Assembly (NCBI RefSeq): GCF_015680235.1
Contig: NZ_JADLJL010000006.1
Location: 62,001 to 126,000, forward strand
DNA from: Pseudomonas guariconensis
GTDB taxonomy: Bacteria; Pseudomonadota; Gammaproteobacteria; Pseudomonadales; Pseudomonadaceae
Direction: 5' to 3'
DNA: 64,000 nt
Shown here: positions 27,523 to 36,763 of the stretch, in pieces
Numbering within the stretch: position 1 is the stretch's first letter
Layout of the letters: each line of letters opens with the position of its first letter
Notes under the pieces: model-generated
Seen by the model: only the letters and a program-made list of their open reading frames with translations
Told to the model about the DNA's origin: nothing
The model's database searches: none
Position numbers and translations under genes: made by a program

Positions 27523-29127
27523 ATGAGCCAACAATTCCAACATGATGTCCTGGTGATCGGCAGCGGTGCCGCTGGCCTGAGCCTGGCACTGAACCTTCCC
27601 AGCCACCTGCGCATCGCCGTGCTGAGCAAGGGCGACCTGGCCAACGGTTCGACCTTCTGGGCCCAGGGCGGCGTCGCCGCGGTGCTGGATGACACCGATA
27701 CCGTGCAGTCCCATGTCGAGGACACCCTCAATGCCGGTGGAGGCCTGTGTCATGAGGACGCCGTGCGCTTCACCGTCGAGCATAGCCGCGAAGCCATCGA
27801 ATGGCTGATCGAGCAAGGCGTGCCTTTCACCCGTGACGAGCACTACAGCGTCGATGACGGCGGCTTCGAATTCCACCTCACCCGCGAGGGCGGGCACAGC
27901 CATCGGCGCATCATCCATGCTGCCGATGCCACTGGCGCGGCCATCTTCACCGCGCTGCTGGCTCAGGCCCGGCAACGGCCGAACATCGAGTTGCTGGAGC
28001 AGCGAGTGGCGGTCGACCTGATCACCGAGCGTCGCCTGGGCCTGCCGGGCGACCGCTGCCTGGGCGCCTACGTGCTGGACCGCAACACCGGCGAAGTCGA
28101 CACCTTCGGCGCACGCTTCACCGTGCTGGCCACCGGTGGCGCGGCCAAGGTCTACCTCTATACCAGCAACCCCGACGGCGCCTGCGGCGATGGCATCGCC
28201 ATGGCCTGGCGCGCCGGGTGCCGGGTGGCCAACCTGGAGTTCAACCAGTTCCACCCCACCTGCCTGTACCACCCCCAGGCCAAGAGTTTCCTGATCACCG
28301 AGGCCCTGCGCGGCGAAGGTGCCTTGCTGCGCCTGCCCAACGGCGAGCGTTTCATGCCACGCTTCGATCCGCGCGAAGAGCTGGCCCCCCGCGATATCGT
28401 GGCCCGGGCCATCGACCACGAGATGAAGCGCCTGGGCGTGGACTGCGTGTACCTGGACATCAGCCACAAGCCGGCCGACTTCATCAAGAGCCATTTCCCC
28501 ACGGTCTACGAGCGCTGCCTGGCATTCGGCATCGACATCACCCGTCAGCCGATCCCGGTGGTGCCGGCGGCCCACTACACCTGTGGCGGGGTGATGGTCG
28601 ACGACCGCGGGCACACCGACGTGCCTGGCCTGTATGCCATCGGCGAAACCAGCTTCACCGGCCTGCACGGGGCCAACCGCATGGCCAGCAATTCGCTGCT
28701 CGAATGCTTCGTCTATGGCCGCGCAGCCGCCGCCGACATCGAGGCGCACCTCGAGCAAGTGGGCATGCCCACCACCCTGCCCTGCTGGGACGCGAGCCAG
28801 GTCACCGACTCGGACGAGGACGTGATCATCGCGCACAACTGGGACGAACTGCGGCGCTTCATGTGGGACTACGTAGGCATCGTGCGCACCAGCAAACGCC
28901 TGCAACGCGCCGAACACCGCGTACGCCTGCTGCTGGACGAAATCGACGAGTTCTACAGCAACTACAAGGTCAGCCGCGACCTGATCGAGCTGCGCAACCT
29001 GGCCCAGGTGGCGGAGCTGATGATCCGCTCGGCGATGCAGCGCAAGGAAAGCCGAGGGCTGCACTACACCCTGGATTACCCGGGGATGCTGCCCGAGGCC
29101 AAGGACACCGTCCTCGAGCCATTCTGA
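27523..29127 (+). CDS. nadB: L-aspartate oxidase
   Basis: A 534-residue FAD enzyme, the first step of NAD biosynthesis (aspartate to iminoaspartate). The dinucleotide-binding [11 protein letters not shown] is near residue 12, and the succinate dehydrogenase/fumarate reductase-like segments [24 protein letters not shown] and [13 protein letters not shown] are present. A helical C-terminal domain follows. It is divergently transcribed from algU, the standard Pseudomonas arrangement. There is little Shine-Dalgarno before the ATG. Confidence 0.97.
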   Translation: MSQQFQHDVLVIGSGAAGLSLALNLPSHLRIAVLSKGDLANGSTFWAQGGVAAVLDDTDTVQSHVEDTLNAGGGLCHEDAVRFTVEHSREAIEWLIEQGVPFTRDEHYSVDDGGFEFHLTREGGHSHRRIIHAADATGAAIFTALLAQARQRPNIELLEQRVAVDLITERRLGLPGDRCLGAYVLDRNTGEVDTFGARFTVLATGGAAKVYLYTSNPDGACGDGIAMAWRAGCRVANLEFNQFHPTCLYHPQAKSFLITEALRGEGALLRLPNGERFMPRFDPREELAPRDIVARAIDHEMKRLGVDCVYLDISHKPADFIKSHFPTVYERCLAFGIDITRQPIPVVPAAHYTCGGVMVDDRGHTDVPGLYAIGETSFTGLHGANRMASNSLLECFVYGRAAAADIEAHLEQVGMPTTLPCWDASQVTDSDEDVIIAHNWDELRRFMWDYVGIVRTSKRLQRAEHRVRLLLDEIDEFYSNYKVSRDLIELRNLAQVAELMIRSAMQRKESRGLHYTLDYPGMLPEAKDTVLEPF

Positions 29128-29137
29128 GATTCGTGCT

Positions 29138-29218
29138 TGCCCCATCGCCGGCAAGCCGGCTCCCACCTGTCCTACGGCCGCCGTACCTGTGGGCGCTGGC
29201 TTGCCAGCGATAGGGCCG
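29138..29218. repeat. Inverted REP pair after nadB
   Basis: CCATCGCCGGCAAGCCGGCTCCCACCTG (29143-29170) faces CCTGTGGGCGCTGGCTTGCCAGCGATAGG (29188-29216). It lies between the convergent nadB and ygfX genes. Confidence 0.85.
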
Positions 29219-29246
29219 GGCAAGCAACAAGGCAGTTCTCCCTGGC

Positions 29247-29714
29247 TCAGCGCTGCTGCTCGCCCTGCGCAATGGCCCACCGCCTGCGACTGAACTTCAG
29301 TCGCACCCGCAAGCGCCGATGCTGCTCGGCATCCAAGGCGTCGCGCGGCACGCATTGACCCTGGCCAAGCCAAGCCCCCGGCCTTGCGAAACGCAACACC
29401 ACCAACCCGGGCAACGCCATGCTGTCCCGACATAACCGCACCCGTTGCCACCCTCGAGCACGGCTGAACACACGCCAGCCCGACGGGTCACGACGCAAGC
29501 CGGTAATGGCCTCGGGGTGGGTCAACAGGATGTGTCGGGGAATCACCCAACAGGCATGGGCAAGGCAGGCAACGGCAAGGGAAAGGCCGAGCCACCAGGG
29601 CAGCGCGCTCGAGATCAGGGCCAAGCATGCCAGCACCTGGCAGGCCAGGTAGGCCGTCAGCAGCAGGCGTGAGCCTCGCCAACGGCACTGGAAATGCTCA
29701 CTTGGGCTGGACAC
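29247..29714 (-). CDS. ygfX: YgfX-family membrane protein (partner of SdhE)
   Basis: A 155-residue inner membrane protein with two adjacent hydrophobic segments (about 17-36 and 38-58), followed by a basic cytoplasmic domain with the family-like [12 protein letters not shown] and [12 protein letters not shown] segments. In E. coli YgfX (CptA) is encoded after SdhE (CptB) and was described as a toxin affecting cytoskeletal proteins, though a role linked to flavinylation is also discussed. It overlaps sdhE by 17 bases, giving the conserved sdhE-ygfX pair. Confidence 0.82.
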   Translation of the reverse strand: MSSPSEHFQCRWRGSRLLLTAYLACQVLACLALISSALPWWLGLSLAVACLAHACWVIPRHILLTHPEAITGLRRDPSGWRVFSRARGWQRVRLCRDSMALPGLVVLRFARPGAWLGQGQCVPRDALDAEQHRRLRVRLKFSRRRWAIAQGEQQR

Positions 29715-29952
29715 GATCCAGGATGATGCGAACCATGCGTTGCAACTCGGGGTCGTCGGACTCGGTGCGCTCCATGAACCAGCCGAACATATCCTGGTCT
29801 TCGCAAGTCAGCAGGCGACGGTACAGCTCGCGGTCCGCTTCGCTCAGGGTGGGGTAGACCTCCTGGGTGAATGGCACCAGCAGCACGTCCAGTTCCAGCA
29901 TGCCGCGGCGGCTGTGCCAGAAAAGCCGGTTGAGTTCAGTTTGTTCGACCAT
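29698..29952 (-). CDS. sdhE: FAD assembly factor SdhE
   Basis: An 84-residue five-helix protein that promotes covalent FAD attachment to succinate dehydrogenase. The motif RRGMLELD near residue 16 contains the essential Arg-Gly, and [10 protein letters not shown] lies near residue 53. The start ATG at 29952 is set by the family N-terminus; upstream in-frame sequence is not family-like. It overlaps ygfX at its 3' end. Confidence 0.93.
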   Translation of the reverse strand: MVEQTELNRLFWHSRRGMLELDVLLVPFTQEVYPTLSEADRELYRRLLTCEDQDMFGWFMERTESDDPELQRMVRIILDRVQPK

Positions 29953-30085
29953 GGGGCCCTCCTCGAATGGGCGGCCAGTATACAGCGGGGCGGTCGCGGC
30001 GGCACAAGGCGTTGGTCTAGTCACCTACCTATTTTGTTACCAGCGTTCTATGATGGCCGCCAGTCTCAAGCAACCGCGATGACCC

Positions 30086-31027
30086 ATGGCCGATTCCGCT
30101 TTCTTCTGTCCCCTGTCCCACGAGGGCATCCTCGCCGTCCGCGGCTCCGACGCCGGCAAGTTCCTGCAAGGCCAGCTGACCTGCAACCTCAACTACCTCA
30201 GCCTGGAGCACGCCAGCCTCGGTGCGCGCTGCATGGTCAAGGGTCGCATGCAGTCGAGCTTCCGTATCCTTCCTGAAGGCAACGGCTACCTGCTGGCCAT
30301 GGCCAGCGAACTGCTCGACGCGCAGTTGGCCGACCTCAAGAAGTATGCTGTGTTCTCCAAGGCCACCCTGGCCGACGAGAGCGCTGTCTGGGCGCGTTTC
30401 GGCCTGCAGCGGGGCGATGCCGCGCTGCAGGCTTTGGGCCTGGCGATACCTGCCGAGGCGGGTGCCACGGTACGCCATGACGACCTGATCGCCATCGCGG
30501 TCAGCAGCGGCCGCGTGGAGCTCTGGGCCCCTGCCGCGCAAGCGCACACCGTGCGCCAGGTGCTCGCCACGCACCTGACCGAAGCCCCCCTCAACGACTG
30601 GCTGCTCGGCCAGGTCCGCGCGGGCATCGGCCAGGTCATGGGCCCGACCCGCGAGCTGTTCATCCCGCAGATGATCAACCTGCAAGCCGTCGACGGCGTG
30701 AGCTTCAAGAAAGGCTGCTACACCGGCCAGGAGATCGTCGCGCGCATGCAGTACTTGGGCAAGCTCAAGCGTCGCCAGTACCGCCTGGCCCTGGCCCAAG
30801 ACACCGTGCCCGCGCCGGGTGCCGAGATCTTCTCGCCCACCCATGGCTCCTCGGTGGGTGAAGTGGTGATCGCCGCCAGCACCGGCCAAGGTTGCGAGTT
30901 GCTGGCAGTGCTCAGCGCCGAGGCGGTGGAAGACGACAACCTGCACCTGGGCAGCCTCGAAGGCCCAAGGTTGGAAGTGCTCAGCCTGCCCTACGAACTG
31001 GACCGCGACCGGGAAATCCTGCGCTGA
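30086..31027 (+). CDS. ygfZ: Folate-binding protein YgfZ
   Basis: A 313-residue aminomethyltransferase-like protein. YgfZ uses tetrahydrofolate to support synthesis or repair of certain iron-sulphur proteins such as MiaB. The signature KGCYTGQEIVARMQYLGKLK near residues 212-231 contains the essential Cys. It is divergent from sdhE, the usual arrangement in gamma-proteobacteria. A GC-rich hairpin follows the stop. Confidence 0.94.
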   Translation: MADSAFFCPLSHEGILAVRGSDAGKFLQGQLTCNLNYLSLEHASLGARCMVKGRMQSSFRILPEGNGYLLAMASELLDAQLADLKKYAVFSKATLADESAVWARFGLQRGDAALQALGLAIPAEAGATVRHDDLIAIAVSSGRVELWAPAAQAHTVRQVLATHLTEAPLNDWLLGQVRAGIGQVMGPTRELFIPQMINLQAVDGVSFKKGCYTGQEIVARMQYLGKLKRRQYRLALAQDTVPAPGAEIFSPTHGSSVGEVVIAASTGQGCELLAVLSAEAVEDDNLHLGSLEGPRLEVLSLPYELDRDREILR

Positions 31028-31035
31028 CCAGCCTG

Positions 31036-31054
31036 CCCCGCCGCCTGGGCGGGG
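31036..31054 (+). terminator. GC-rich hairpin between ygfZ and the HDOD gene
   Basis: CCCCGCC-GCCTG-GGCGGGG forms a perfect 7-bp stem eight bases after the ygfZ stop, without a T-run. Confidence 0.5.
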
Positions 31055-31080
31055 CCGCACCACTGCGTTAGAGAAGCTAC

Positions 31081-31887
31081 ATGAACAAGCTGGCCGAGAT
31101 GGTTCAAGCACAATTGCTCGCAGCCATCGAAAAGGACGACCTGGTCCTGCCGACCCTCCCGGAAGTTGCCCTGAGCATCCGCGAGGCCGCCGAGGACAGC
31201 GAGATCAGCGTCGCCGCCCTGAGCCGGGTGATCGGCCGCGATGCCGCCCTTTCAGCGCGCCTGATCAAGGTGGTCAACAGCCCCTTGCTGCGGGCCTCGG
31301 TGGAAGTCACCGACCTGCACACCGCCATTACCCGCCTGGGCATCAACTACAGCTGTAACCTGGCGATCGGCCTGGTGATCGAGCAGATCTTCCATGCCCG
31401 CTCGCCGTCGGTAGAACACAAGTTGCGCGATATCTGGGCCAACAGCCTGGATGTGGCCGGCATCAGCTATGAACTGTGCCGGCGCTACACCCAGCTCAAG
31501 CCTGACCAGGCCACCCTGGGCGGGCTGGTCCACCAGATCGGTGCGCTGCCGGTGCTGATCTACGCCGAGGAGCATAACGAGCTGCTCTCGGACCCGGTGT
31601 GCCTGCACTACGTGATCGAGCAGATCCACCCGGTGCTGGGCGACAAGATCCTCAGTGCCTGGGAGTTCCCCGAACAACTGGTCAAGCTGCCCAGCCAGGT
31701 ACAGGACCTGGACCGGCGCACCGCCAAGATCGACTACATCGATATCGTGCAGATCGCACGCCTGCTCAGCCATCGCAACCGCAGCCGCCCACTGGCTGCC
31801 CTGCCGGCCTACCAGCACCTGGGCTTGCCCCAGGGCATGGAACTGGACGTCGCCGACCTGCTCGATGCGCGGAGCATGCTGCGCTAG
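31081..31887 (+). CDS. HDOD-domain protein
   Basis: A 268-residue protein almost entirely made of one HDOD domain (about 15-215), a catalytically dead relative of the HD phosphohydrolase fold. LPTLPEVALSIREAAED is the typical entry, and VIGRDAALSARLIKVVNSPLLR the conserved core. No GGDEF, EAL or receiver domain is attached. Such stand-alone HDOD proteins take part in signal transduction, often in c-di-GMP or stress pathways, but the role of this one is unknown. It lies 53 bases after ygfZ, beyond a hairpin, so it is probably expressed from its own promoter. Confidence 0.88.
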   Translation: MNKLAEMVQAQLLAAIEKDDLVLPTLPEVALSIREAAEDSEISVAALSRVIGRDAALSARLIKVVNSPLLRASVEVTDLHTAITRLGINYSCNLAIGLVIEQIFHARSPSVEHKLRDIWANSLDVAGISYELCRRYTQLKPDQATLGGLVHQIGALPVLIYAEEHNELLSDPVCLHYVIEQIHPVLGDKILSAWEFPEQLVKLPSQVQDLDRRTAKIDYIDIVQIARLLSHRNRSRPLAALPAYQHLGLPQGMELDVADLLDARSMLR

Positions 31888-31905
31888 CAGAGCGCTGGTC
31901 CTCCC

Positions 31906-32007
31906 CTGTAGGAGCGGGCTTGTCCCGCGATTAGGTCGGGCCTGATATCACCGTCGCCTGGCAAGGGCTTCGCCCTTGATCGCGGGACAAGCCCGCTCCT
32001 ACAGGGG
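31906..32007. repeat. Inverted REP pair (REPIN, spacer family B)
   Basis: TGTAGGAGCGGGCTTGTCCCGCGATTAGG (31908-31936) faces its inverse at about 31975-32005. The spacer CCTGATATCACCGTCGCCTG plus the AAGGGCTTCGCCCTT hairpin is nearly identical to that at 14052-14090, about 18 kb away. Confidence 0.9.
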
Positions 32008-32040
32008 TTGGCACAGGTGGGTGAGCTGTCAGCGGCTGGA

Positions 32041-33420
32041 TCAATCGGCGATAAAACTCACCCGCACCCGCAGCCCACCCTTCTCGCCGTCATGCAGGCT
32101 GATCTGGGCCAGGTGTGCCCGGCAGATCTCGCCAACGATCGCCAGGCCCAGCCCGGTGCCCTGGGCACTGCGTCGGTAGAAGCGCTCGAATACCCGTTCG
32201 CGCTCCTCCAGGGGAATGCCCGGCCCATCGTCCTCCACCTCGAGCACGGCTGGCGCCAGTACCCGCAGGATCACGTTGCCGCCCTTCGGCGTATGGGCCA
32301 GGGCGTTGTCCACCAGGTTACTGAGCAATTCGTTGAGCAAGGTCGGCTCGCCCTTGAGCCACACCGGCGCCTCGGCCTCCAGGGCCAGGGCCACGCCCCG
32401 GGCATGGGCCAACGGTGCCATGGCCATGCCCAGTTCGCGGGCCAGCTGGCTCAGGTCAAGGCGCTGGGCGCCGCCTTCGGCGATGGCCCGGGCGCCGTTT
32501 TCGACGCGCGCCAGGGACAGCAACTGGTTGGCCAGATGGGTCAGGCGGTCGGTCCCCTGGGCGGCGCTCTCCAGGGTCTGGCGCCACTGCTCCGGCTCCT
32601 GGGAGCGCAGCCCCAGCTCCACCCGCGCCTTGAGCGCCGCCAGTGGTGTGCGCAGCTCATGGGCCGCCTCGGCGATGAACTGCGCCTGGCGCTCGAACTG
32701 GCCCCTGAGGCGTTCGGTGAAATGGTTCAGGGCGCGCACCAGCGGGCCCAGTTCCCGCTGCACCTGCACCACCGGCAGGGCCCGCAGGTCGTCGGGCTGG
32801 CGCTCTTCCACCGCCGTGCGCAGGCGTTCCAGTGGGCGCAACGCAGCGCTGACCGCGAACCACACCATCACCAGAGCGCCGAGGGCCAGCATGCCCAGGC
32901 GCAGCAGGGTATCGGCCATCAACCCCCGGGCCATGCGCACCCGCGCCTCTTCGGTCTCGGCCACACGAATCTCGGCCATGCCGTTCATGTTCGGCTCGCT
33001 GACCGCCTTGAGCAGGCTGACCACCCGCACGTCCTGGCCCAGGTAGGTGGCGTTGTAGAACCGCGCCAGGGCCGGGTAGTCGTCGGTGCGCGGGGTACCG
33101 GGCGGTGGCGCCGGCAGGTTTTCGTAGCCCGAGATGAGCGCGCGGTGGATATCCAGCACCTGGTAGTAGATGCGCCCGGCGCTGTCGTAGGCGAAGGTGT
33201 CCAGGGCCACGTAGGGCACATCGGCGCTGAGCGTGCCGTCGCGCTGGGAAAGGCCGGCGGCGATGGTCCGCGCCGAGGCCAGCAAGGTACGGTCGTAGGC
33301 AGTGTCGGCGGCTTCGCGGCCATTCCAGTAGGCGCTCAGGCCACTGGCCAGCATCAGCACCACCAACAGCAGCGCCAGGTTGCCGAGCAGGCGCCCGCGC
33401 AGGCTGCCGTTGTCACGCAT
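32041..33420 (-). CDS. tctE: Sensor histidine kinase TctE
   Basis: A 459-residue kinase of the tricarboxylate system. Transmembrane helices at about 12-32 and 170-193 enclose a 135-residue periplasmic sensor, followed by HAMP, the H-box AEAAHELRTPLAAL with His254, the N-box LLSNLVDNALAHTP and lid [12 protein letters not shown]. The ATG at 33420 lies inside the end of tctD (8-base overlap), giving a coupled tctD-tctE operon. Divergent transcription from opdH-tctCBA identifies its job as sensing citrate or related tricarboxylates. Confidence 0.92.
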   Translation of the reverse strand: MRDNGSLRGRLLGNLALLLVVLMLASGLSAYWNGREAADTAYDRTLLASARTIAAGLSQRDGTLSADVPYVALDTFAYDSAGRIYYQVLDIHRALISGYENLPAPPPGTPRTDDYPALARFYNATYLGQDVRVVSLLKAVSEPNMNGMAEIRVAETEEARVRMARGLMADTLLRLGMLALGALVMVWFAVSAALRPLERLRTAVEERQPDDLRALPVVQVQRELGPLVRALNHFTERLRGQFERQAQFIAEAAHELRTPLAALKARVELGLRSQEPEQWRQTLESAAQGTDRLTHLANQLLSLARVENGARAIAEGGAQRLDLSQLARELGMAMAPLAHARGVALALEAEAPVWLKGEPTLLNELLSNLVDNALAHTPKGGNVILRVLAPAVLEVEDDGPGIPLEERERVFERFYRRSAQGTGLGLAIVGEICRAHLAQISLHDGEKGGLRVRVSFIAD

Positions 33421-34084
33421 CGCGGTGCTCGAGCAGGTAGCCAAGCCCGCGGAAGGTGACGATAGCGACCGGGTGGCCATCGAGCTTCTTACGCAGGCGA
33501 TGGATATAGATTTCGATGGCGTCGGGGCTAGCCTCCTCGTCCAAGCCGAACACCTGGGCGGCCAGCTGCTCCTTGCTCATCACCCGGCCTGGGCGGGCGA
33601 TCAACGCCTCGAGCACGCTCTGCTCGCGCTGGGTCAGGGTCAGGGCCTCGTCCCCCAGGGTGAAACGGCGGGTGTCGAGGTCATAGACCAGCGGGCCGCA
33701 GCGCTGCTGGCGTTCGCCGCCCAGCACGCTGCGGCGCAAAAGGGCCTTTACCCGCGCCTCGAGCTCCGTCAGCTCGAAGGGCTTGGCCAGGTAGTCGTCG
33801 GCCCCCAGGTTCAGCCCGTGGACCCGATCCTTGACGTCGCTGCGTGCAGTGAGCATCAGCACCGGCAGGGTCTTGCCACGGCCGCGCAGGCGCGCCAGCA
33901 CCTCGAAACCGTCCATGCGTGGCAGGCCGACATCGAGCACGGCCACGGCGTAATCCTCGCTGGCCAAGGCCAGGTCGGCGGCCACGCCATCGTGCAGCAC
34001 GTCCACGGTCAGGCCGTGGCTCTTGAGGGCCTGGGCCACGCTTTCGGCCAGTTGCAGGTGATCTTCGACCAGCAACACACGCAT
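33413..34084 (-). CDS. tctD: Response regulator TctD
   Basis: A 223-residue OmpR-family regulator. The receiver domain has E7-D8, phosphoacceptor D51 (AVAVLDVGLPRMDGF) and LAKPFELTELEARV; the winged-helix domain ends VTFRGLGYLLEHRDA. With TctE it should activate the divergent porin and transporter genes. The likely binding boxes are 76-107 bases upstream, in the shared promoter region. Confidence 0.93.
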   Translation of the reverse strand: MRVLLVEDHLQLAESVAQALKSHGLTVDVLHDGVAADLALASEDYAVAVLDVGLPRMDGFEVLARLRGRGKTLPVLMLTARSDVKDRVHGLNLGADDYLAKPFELTELEARVKALLRRSVLGGERQQRCGPLVYDLDTRRFTLGDEALTLTQREQSVLEALIARPGRVMSKEQLAAQVFGLDEEASPDAIEIYIHRLRKKLDGHPVAIVTFRGLGYLLEHRDA

Positions 34085-34159
34085 CGGATTCTCCCTGATC
34101 GGGTGGGGCTTTGCCGCGGAGTGTAACGCCGTCGAAGGGCCTGTGAAGCCCTCGCGGCA

Positions 34160-34191
34160 AACCTTTCACGCTGAAAGGTTAGCGAAAGGTT
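34160..34191. promoter_or_regulatory. Three phased 8-bp boxes, probable TctD binding sites
   Basis: GAAAGGTT occurs at 34173-34180 and 34184-34191, an 11-bp (one helical turn) spacing typical of OmpR-family regulators. An inverted copy AACCTTTC lies at 34160-34167. The cluster sits in the 199-bp region between divergent tctD and opdH. Confidence 0.65.
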
Positions 34192-34257
34192 CATTACCTA
34201 GCATCGCACCACGGTCGCCCCGCGCGCCGAACAAAGCACCAGCAAGGTGCAACCGAT

Positions 34258-34269
34258 AAGAACAATAAA
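34258..34269 (+). promoter_or_regulatory. Crc/Hfq A-rich (CA) motif before opdH
   Basis: AAGAACAATAAA fits the AAnAAnAA motif bound by Hfq with Crc, directly upstream of the GGAG ribosome binding site of opdH. It predicts catabolite repression of translation. Confidence 0.6.
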
Positions 34270-34283
34270 CGGAGTCATCGACG

Positions 34284-35573
34284 ATGCTGTCCACGCAGCC
34301 TCAGGCCCTCGCGCCTACCCGTTCCCCGTACGTACGCCCTTCCGTCATCGCCAGCGCCGTCGCCCTCGCCGGTGTCGCCCCGATGAGCCAGGCCGCTTTC
34401 TTCGAAGACAGCACGGCCACCTTCGAAACCCGCAACATGTACTTCAATCGCGACTTCCGCGATGGCACCAGCAGCCAGCAGTCCAAGCGCGACGAATGGG
34501 CCCAGGGGTTCATGCTCAACTTCGAGTCCGGCTATACCGAAGGGACCGTCGGGTTCGGCCTGGATGCCCTGGGGATGCTGGGCATCAAGCTCGACTCCAG
34601 CCCCGACCGCACCGGCAGCGGCCTGCTGCCCACCCATGACGACGGTAAGGCCGCCGACGAATACGCCAAGCTCGGCCTGACCGGCAAGGTCAAGGTCTCG
34701 AAGACCGAACTGAAGATCGGCACCCTGATCCCCGAACTGCCGACCCTGCAGCCCAACGATGGGCGCATCCTGCCGCAGACCTTCGAAGGTGGCCTGGTCA
34801 CCTCCAAGGAGATCAAAGGCCTGACCTTCACCGGTGCACGCCTGGAAAAGGCCAAGGACCGCAACGACACCAACTGGGAAGACCTGGCCCTCAACAACAA
34901 GAACGGCCGCTTCGGCGGTACCTTCAGCGCCGACCATTTCGACACTGGGGGCCTGGACTACCAGTTCACCGACCGCATCACCGGCAGCTACCACTTCGCC
35001 CAGCTCGACGACATCTATCGCCAGCACTTCCTCGGCATGGTCGCCACCCAGCCATGGGGCCCGGGCACCTTCGGCGCCGACCTGCGCCTGGCGGTCAGCG
35101 ACGATGCCGGCCAGGCCAAGGCCGGCGACATCGACAACACCACCGTCAACGGCATGCTCAGCTATGCCCTAGGCGGGCACAAGTTCAGCGCCGCCTACCA
35201 GCATCTGTCCGGCGACAGCGCCTTCCCCTATGTCGACGGCGCCGACCCTTACCTGGTCAACTTCGTCCAGATCAACGACTTCGCCGGTGCCGACGAGCGC
35301 TCCTGGCAGGCGCGCTACGACTACAACTTCGCCGCCCTGGGCATCCCCGGCCTGACCTTCATGACCCGCTACATCAGCGGCGACAACGTCAGCCGCGCCG
35401 ACGGCGGCGAAGGCAAAGAGTGGGAGCGCAACACCGAGTTCAAGTACGTGGTACAAAGCGGCCCGTTGAAGGACGTCGCCGTACGCCTGCGCAATGCCAC
35501 CTTCCGCTCCAACTTCGCCCGCGATGCCGACGAAGTGCGGCTGCTGGTGAGCTACAGCGTGGCTCTGTGGTAA
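34284..35573 (+). CDS. opdH: OprD-family tricarboxylate porin OpdH
   Basis: A 429-residue outer membrane porin. An N-terminal extension of about 18 residues precedes a signal peptide ending near QAA. The mature protein starts FFEDSTATFETRNMYFNRDF, typical of the OprD family, and has the OprD-type 18-stranded barrel. The family segment ELPTLQPNDGRILPQTFEGG lies near residues 150-170. In P. aeruginosa OpdH admits cis-aconitate and other tricarboxylates. It is the first gene of the opdH-tctCBA transcript and has GGAG 10 bases before its ATG. Confidence 0.93.
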   Translation: MLSTQPQALAPTRSPYVRPSVIASAVALAGVAPMSQAAFFEDSTATFETRNMYFNRDFRDGTSSQQSKRDEWAQGFMLNFESGYTEGTVGFGLDALGMLGIKLDSSPDRTGSGLLPTHDDGKAADEYAKLGLTGKVKVSKTELKIGTLIPELPTLQPNDGRILPQTFEGGLVTSKEIKGLTFTGARLEKAKDRNDTNWEDLALNNKNGRFGGTFSADHFDTGGLDYQFTDRITGSYHFAQLDDIYRQHFLGMVATQPWGPGTFGADLRLAVSDDAGQAKAGDIDNTTVNGMLSYALGGHKFSAAYQHLSGDSAFPYVDGADPYLVNFVQINDFAGADERSWQARYDYNFAALGIPGLTFMTRYISGDNVSRADGGEGKEWERNTEFKYVVQSGPLKDVAVRLRNATFRSNFARDADEVRLLVSYSVALW

Positions 35574-35576
35574 CCC

Positions 35577-35588
35577 AATAACAACAAC
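35577..35588 (+). promoter_or_regulatory. Crc/Hfq A-rich (CA) motif before tctC
   Basis: AATAACAACAAC matches the AAnAAnAA pattern and lies between the opdH stop and the tctC ribosome binding site (GGAG near 35595). Two genes in the same operon with such motifs strengthen the case for Crc control. Confidence 0.6.
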
Positions 35589-35605
35589 GCTCACGGAGAA
35601 AGACG

Positions 35606-36586
35606 ATGACCTTTTCACTGCGCCGCCTCGTCCTCGCAACCGGCTGCCTGCTGCTGGCCGGCAACGCCCTGGCCGCCGAACCGAAACGCCCTGAATGCAT
35701 CGCCCCGGCCTCGCCCGGCGGCGGCTTCGACCTGACCTGCAAACTGGTGCAAAGCGCCTTGGTCAACGAGAAGATCCTGTCCAAACCCATGCGCGTGACC
35801 TACATGCCCGGCGGTGTCGGCGCGGTGGCCTACAACGCCGTGGTCGCCCAGCGCCCGGCCGATGCCGGCACCCTCGTGGCCTGGTCCAGCGGTTCGCTGC
35901 TGAACCTGGCCCAGGGCAAGTTCGGTCGTTTCGATGAAAATGCCGTGAAGTGGCTGGCGGCGGTCGGCACCAGCTATGGCGCGATCGCGGTCAAGAGCGA
36001 CTCCCCCTACAAGACCCTCGATGACCTGGTCGCGGCGTTGAAGAAAGACCCGAGCAAGGTGGTGATCGGCTCCGGCGGCACCGTCGGCAGCCAGGACTGG
36101 ATGCAAACCGCGCTGATCGCCAAGGCCGCCGGCATCAACCCGCGCGACCTGCGCTACGTGGCCCTGGAAGGTGGCGGTGAAATCGCCACCGCGCTGCTGG
36201 GCGGGCACATCCAGGTCGGCTCCACCGACATCTCCGACTCCATGCCGCACATCCAGAGCGGTGACATGCGCATTCTCGCGGTGTTCGCCGAGAACCGCCT
36301 GGACGAGCCGGAAATGAAGGACATCCCCACTGCCAAGGAACAGGGCTACGACATCGTCTGGCCGGTGGTACGCGGCTTCTACCTGGGGCCGAAAGTCAGT
36401 GACGAAGACTACGCCTGGTGGAAGGCTTCGTTCGACAAGCTGCTGGCCTCCGAGGACTTCGCCAAGCTGCGCGACCAACGCGAGCTGTTCCCGTTCGCCA
36501 TGACCGGCCAGGAGCTGGACACCTACGTGAAGAAGCAAGTGGCCGACTACAAGGCGCTGGCCCGGGAATTCGGGTTGATCCAGTGA
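35606..36586 (+). CDS. tctC: Tripartite tricarboxylate transporter substrate-binding protein TctC
   Basis: A 326-residue periplasmic binding protein of the Bug/TctC family. The signal peptide is residues 1-24 (ending ALA). The mature protein starts EPKRPECIAPASPGGGFDLTC, where the PGGGFD loop contacts the carboxylate ligand. It captures citrate or related tricarboxylates and delivers them to the TctAB membrane complex. It is encoded 32 bases after opdH. A REP pair separates it from tctB. Confidence 0.94.
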   Translation: MTFSLRRLVLATGCLLLAGNALAAEPKRPECIAPASPGGGFDLTCKLVQSALVNEKILSKPMRVTYMPGGVGAVAYNAVVAQRPADAGTLVAWSSGSLLNLAQGKFGRFDENAVKWLAAVGTSYGAIAVKSDSPYKTLDDLVAALKKDPSKVVIGSGGTVGSQDWMQTALIAKAAGINPRDLRYVALEGGGEIATALLGGHIQVGSTDISDSMPHIQSGDMRILAVFAENRLDEPEMKDIPTAKEQGYDIVWPVVRGFYLGPKVSDEDYAWWKASFDKLLASEDFAKLRDQRELFPFAMTGQELDTYVKKQVADYKALAREFGLIQ

Positions 36587-36606
36587 CCCGCCTTGCGCCG
36601 CTCCCC

Positions 36607-36725
36607 TTGTAGGAGCGGCCTTGTGCCGCGAAAGGGCCACAAGCGGCCCCAGGTGTCGAACGATACCGCATCAATCGCCGGGGCTGCCATGCAGCCCTTT
36701 CGCGGCACAAGGCCGCTCCTACACA
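36607..36725. repeat. Inverted REP pair (family C) inside the tct operon
   Basis: TGTAGGAGCGGCCTTGTGCC at 36608-36627 and its exact inverse at 36703-36722 enclose about 75 bases. The pair sits between tctC and tctB, where the transcript should continue, so it could act as a differential mRNA stabiliser for the upstream tctC part. Confidence 0.9.
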
Positions 36726-36763
36726 GGGGCCACGTTTTGCCGAAAGACAACGAGGATTCCTTC

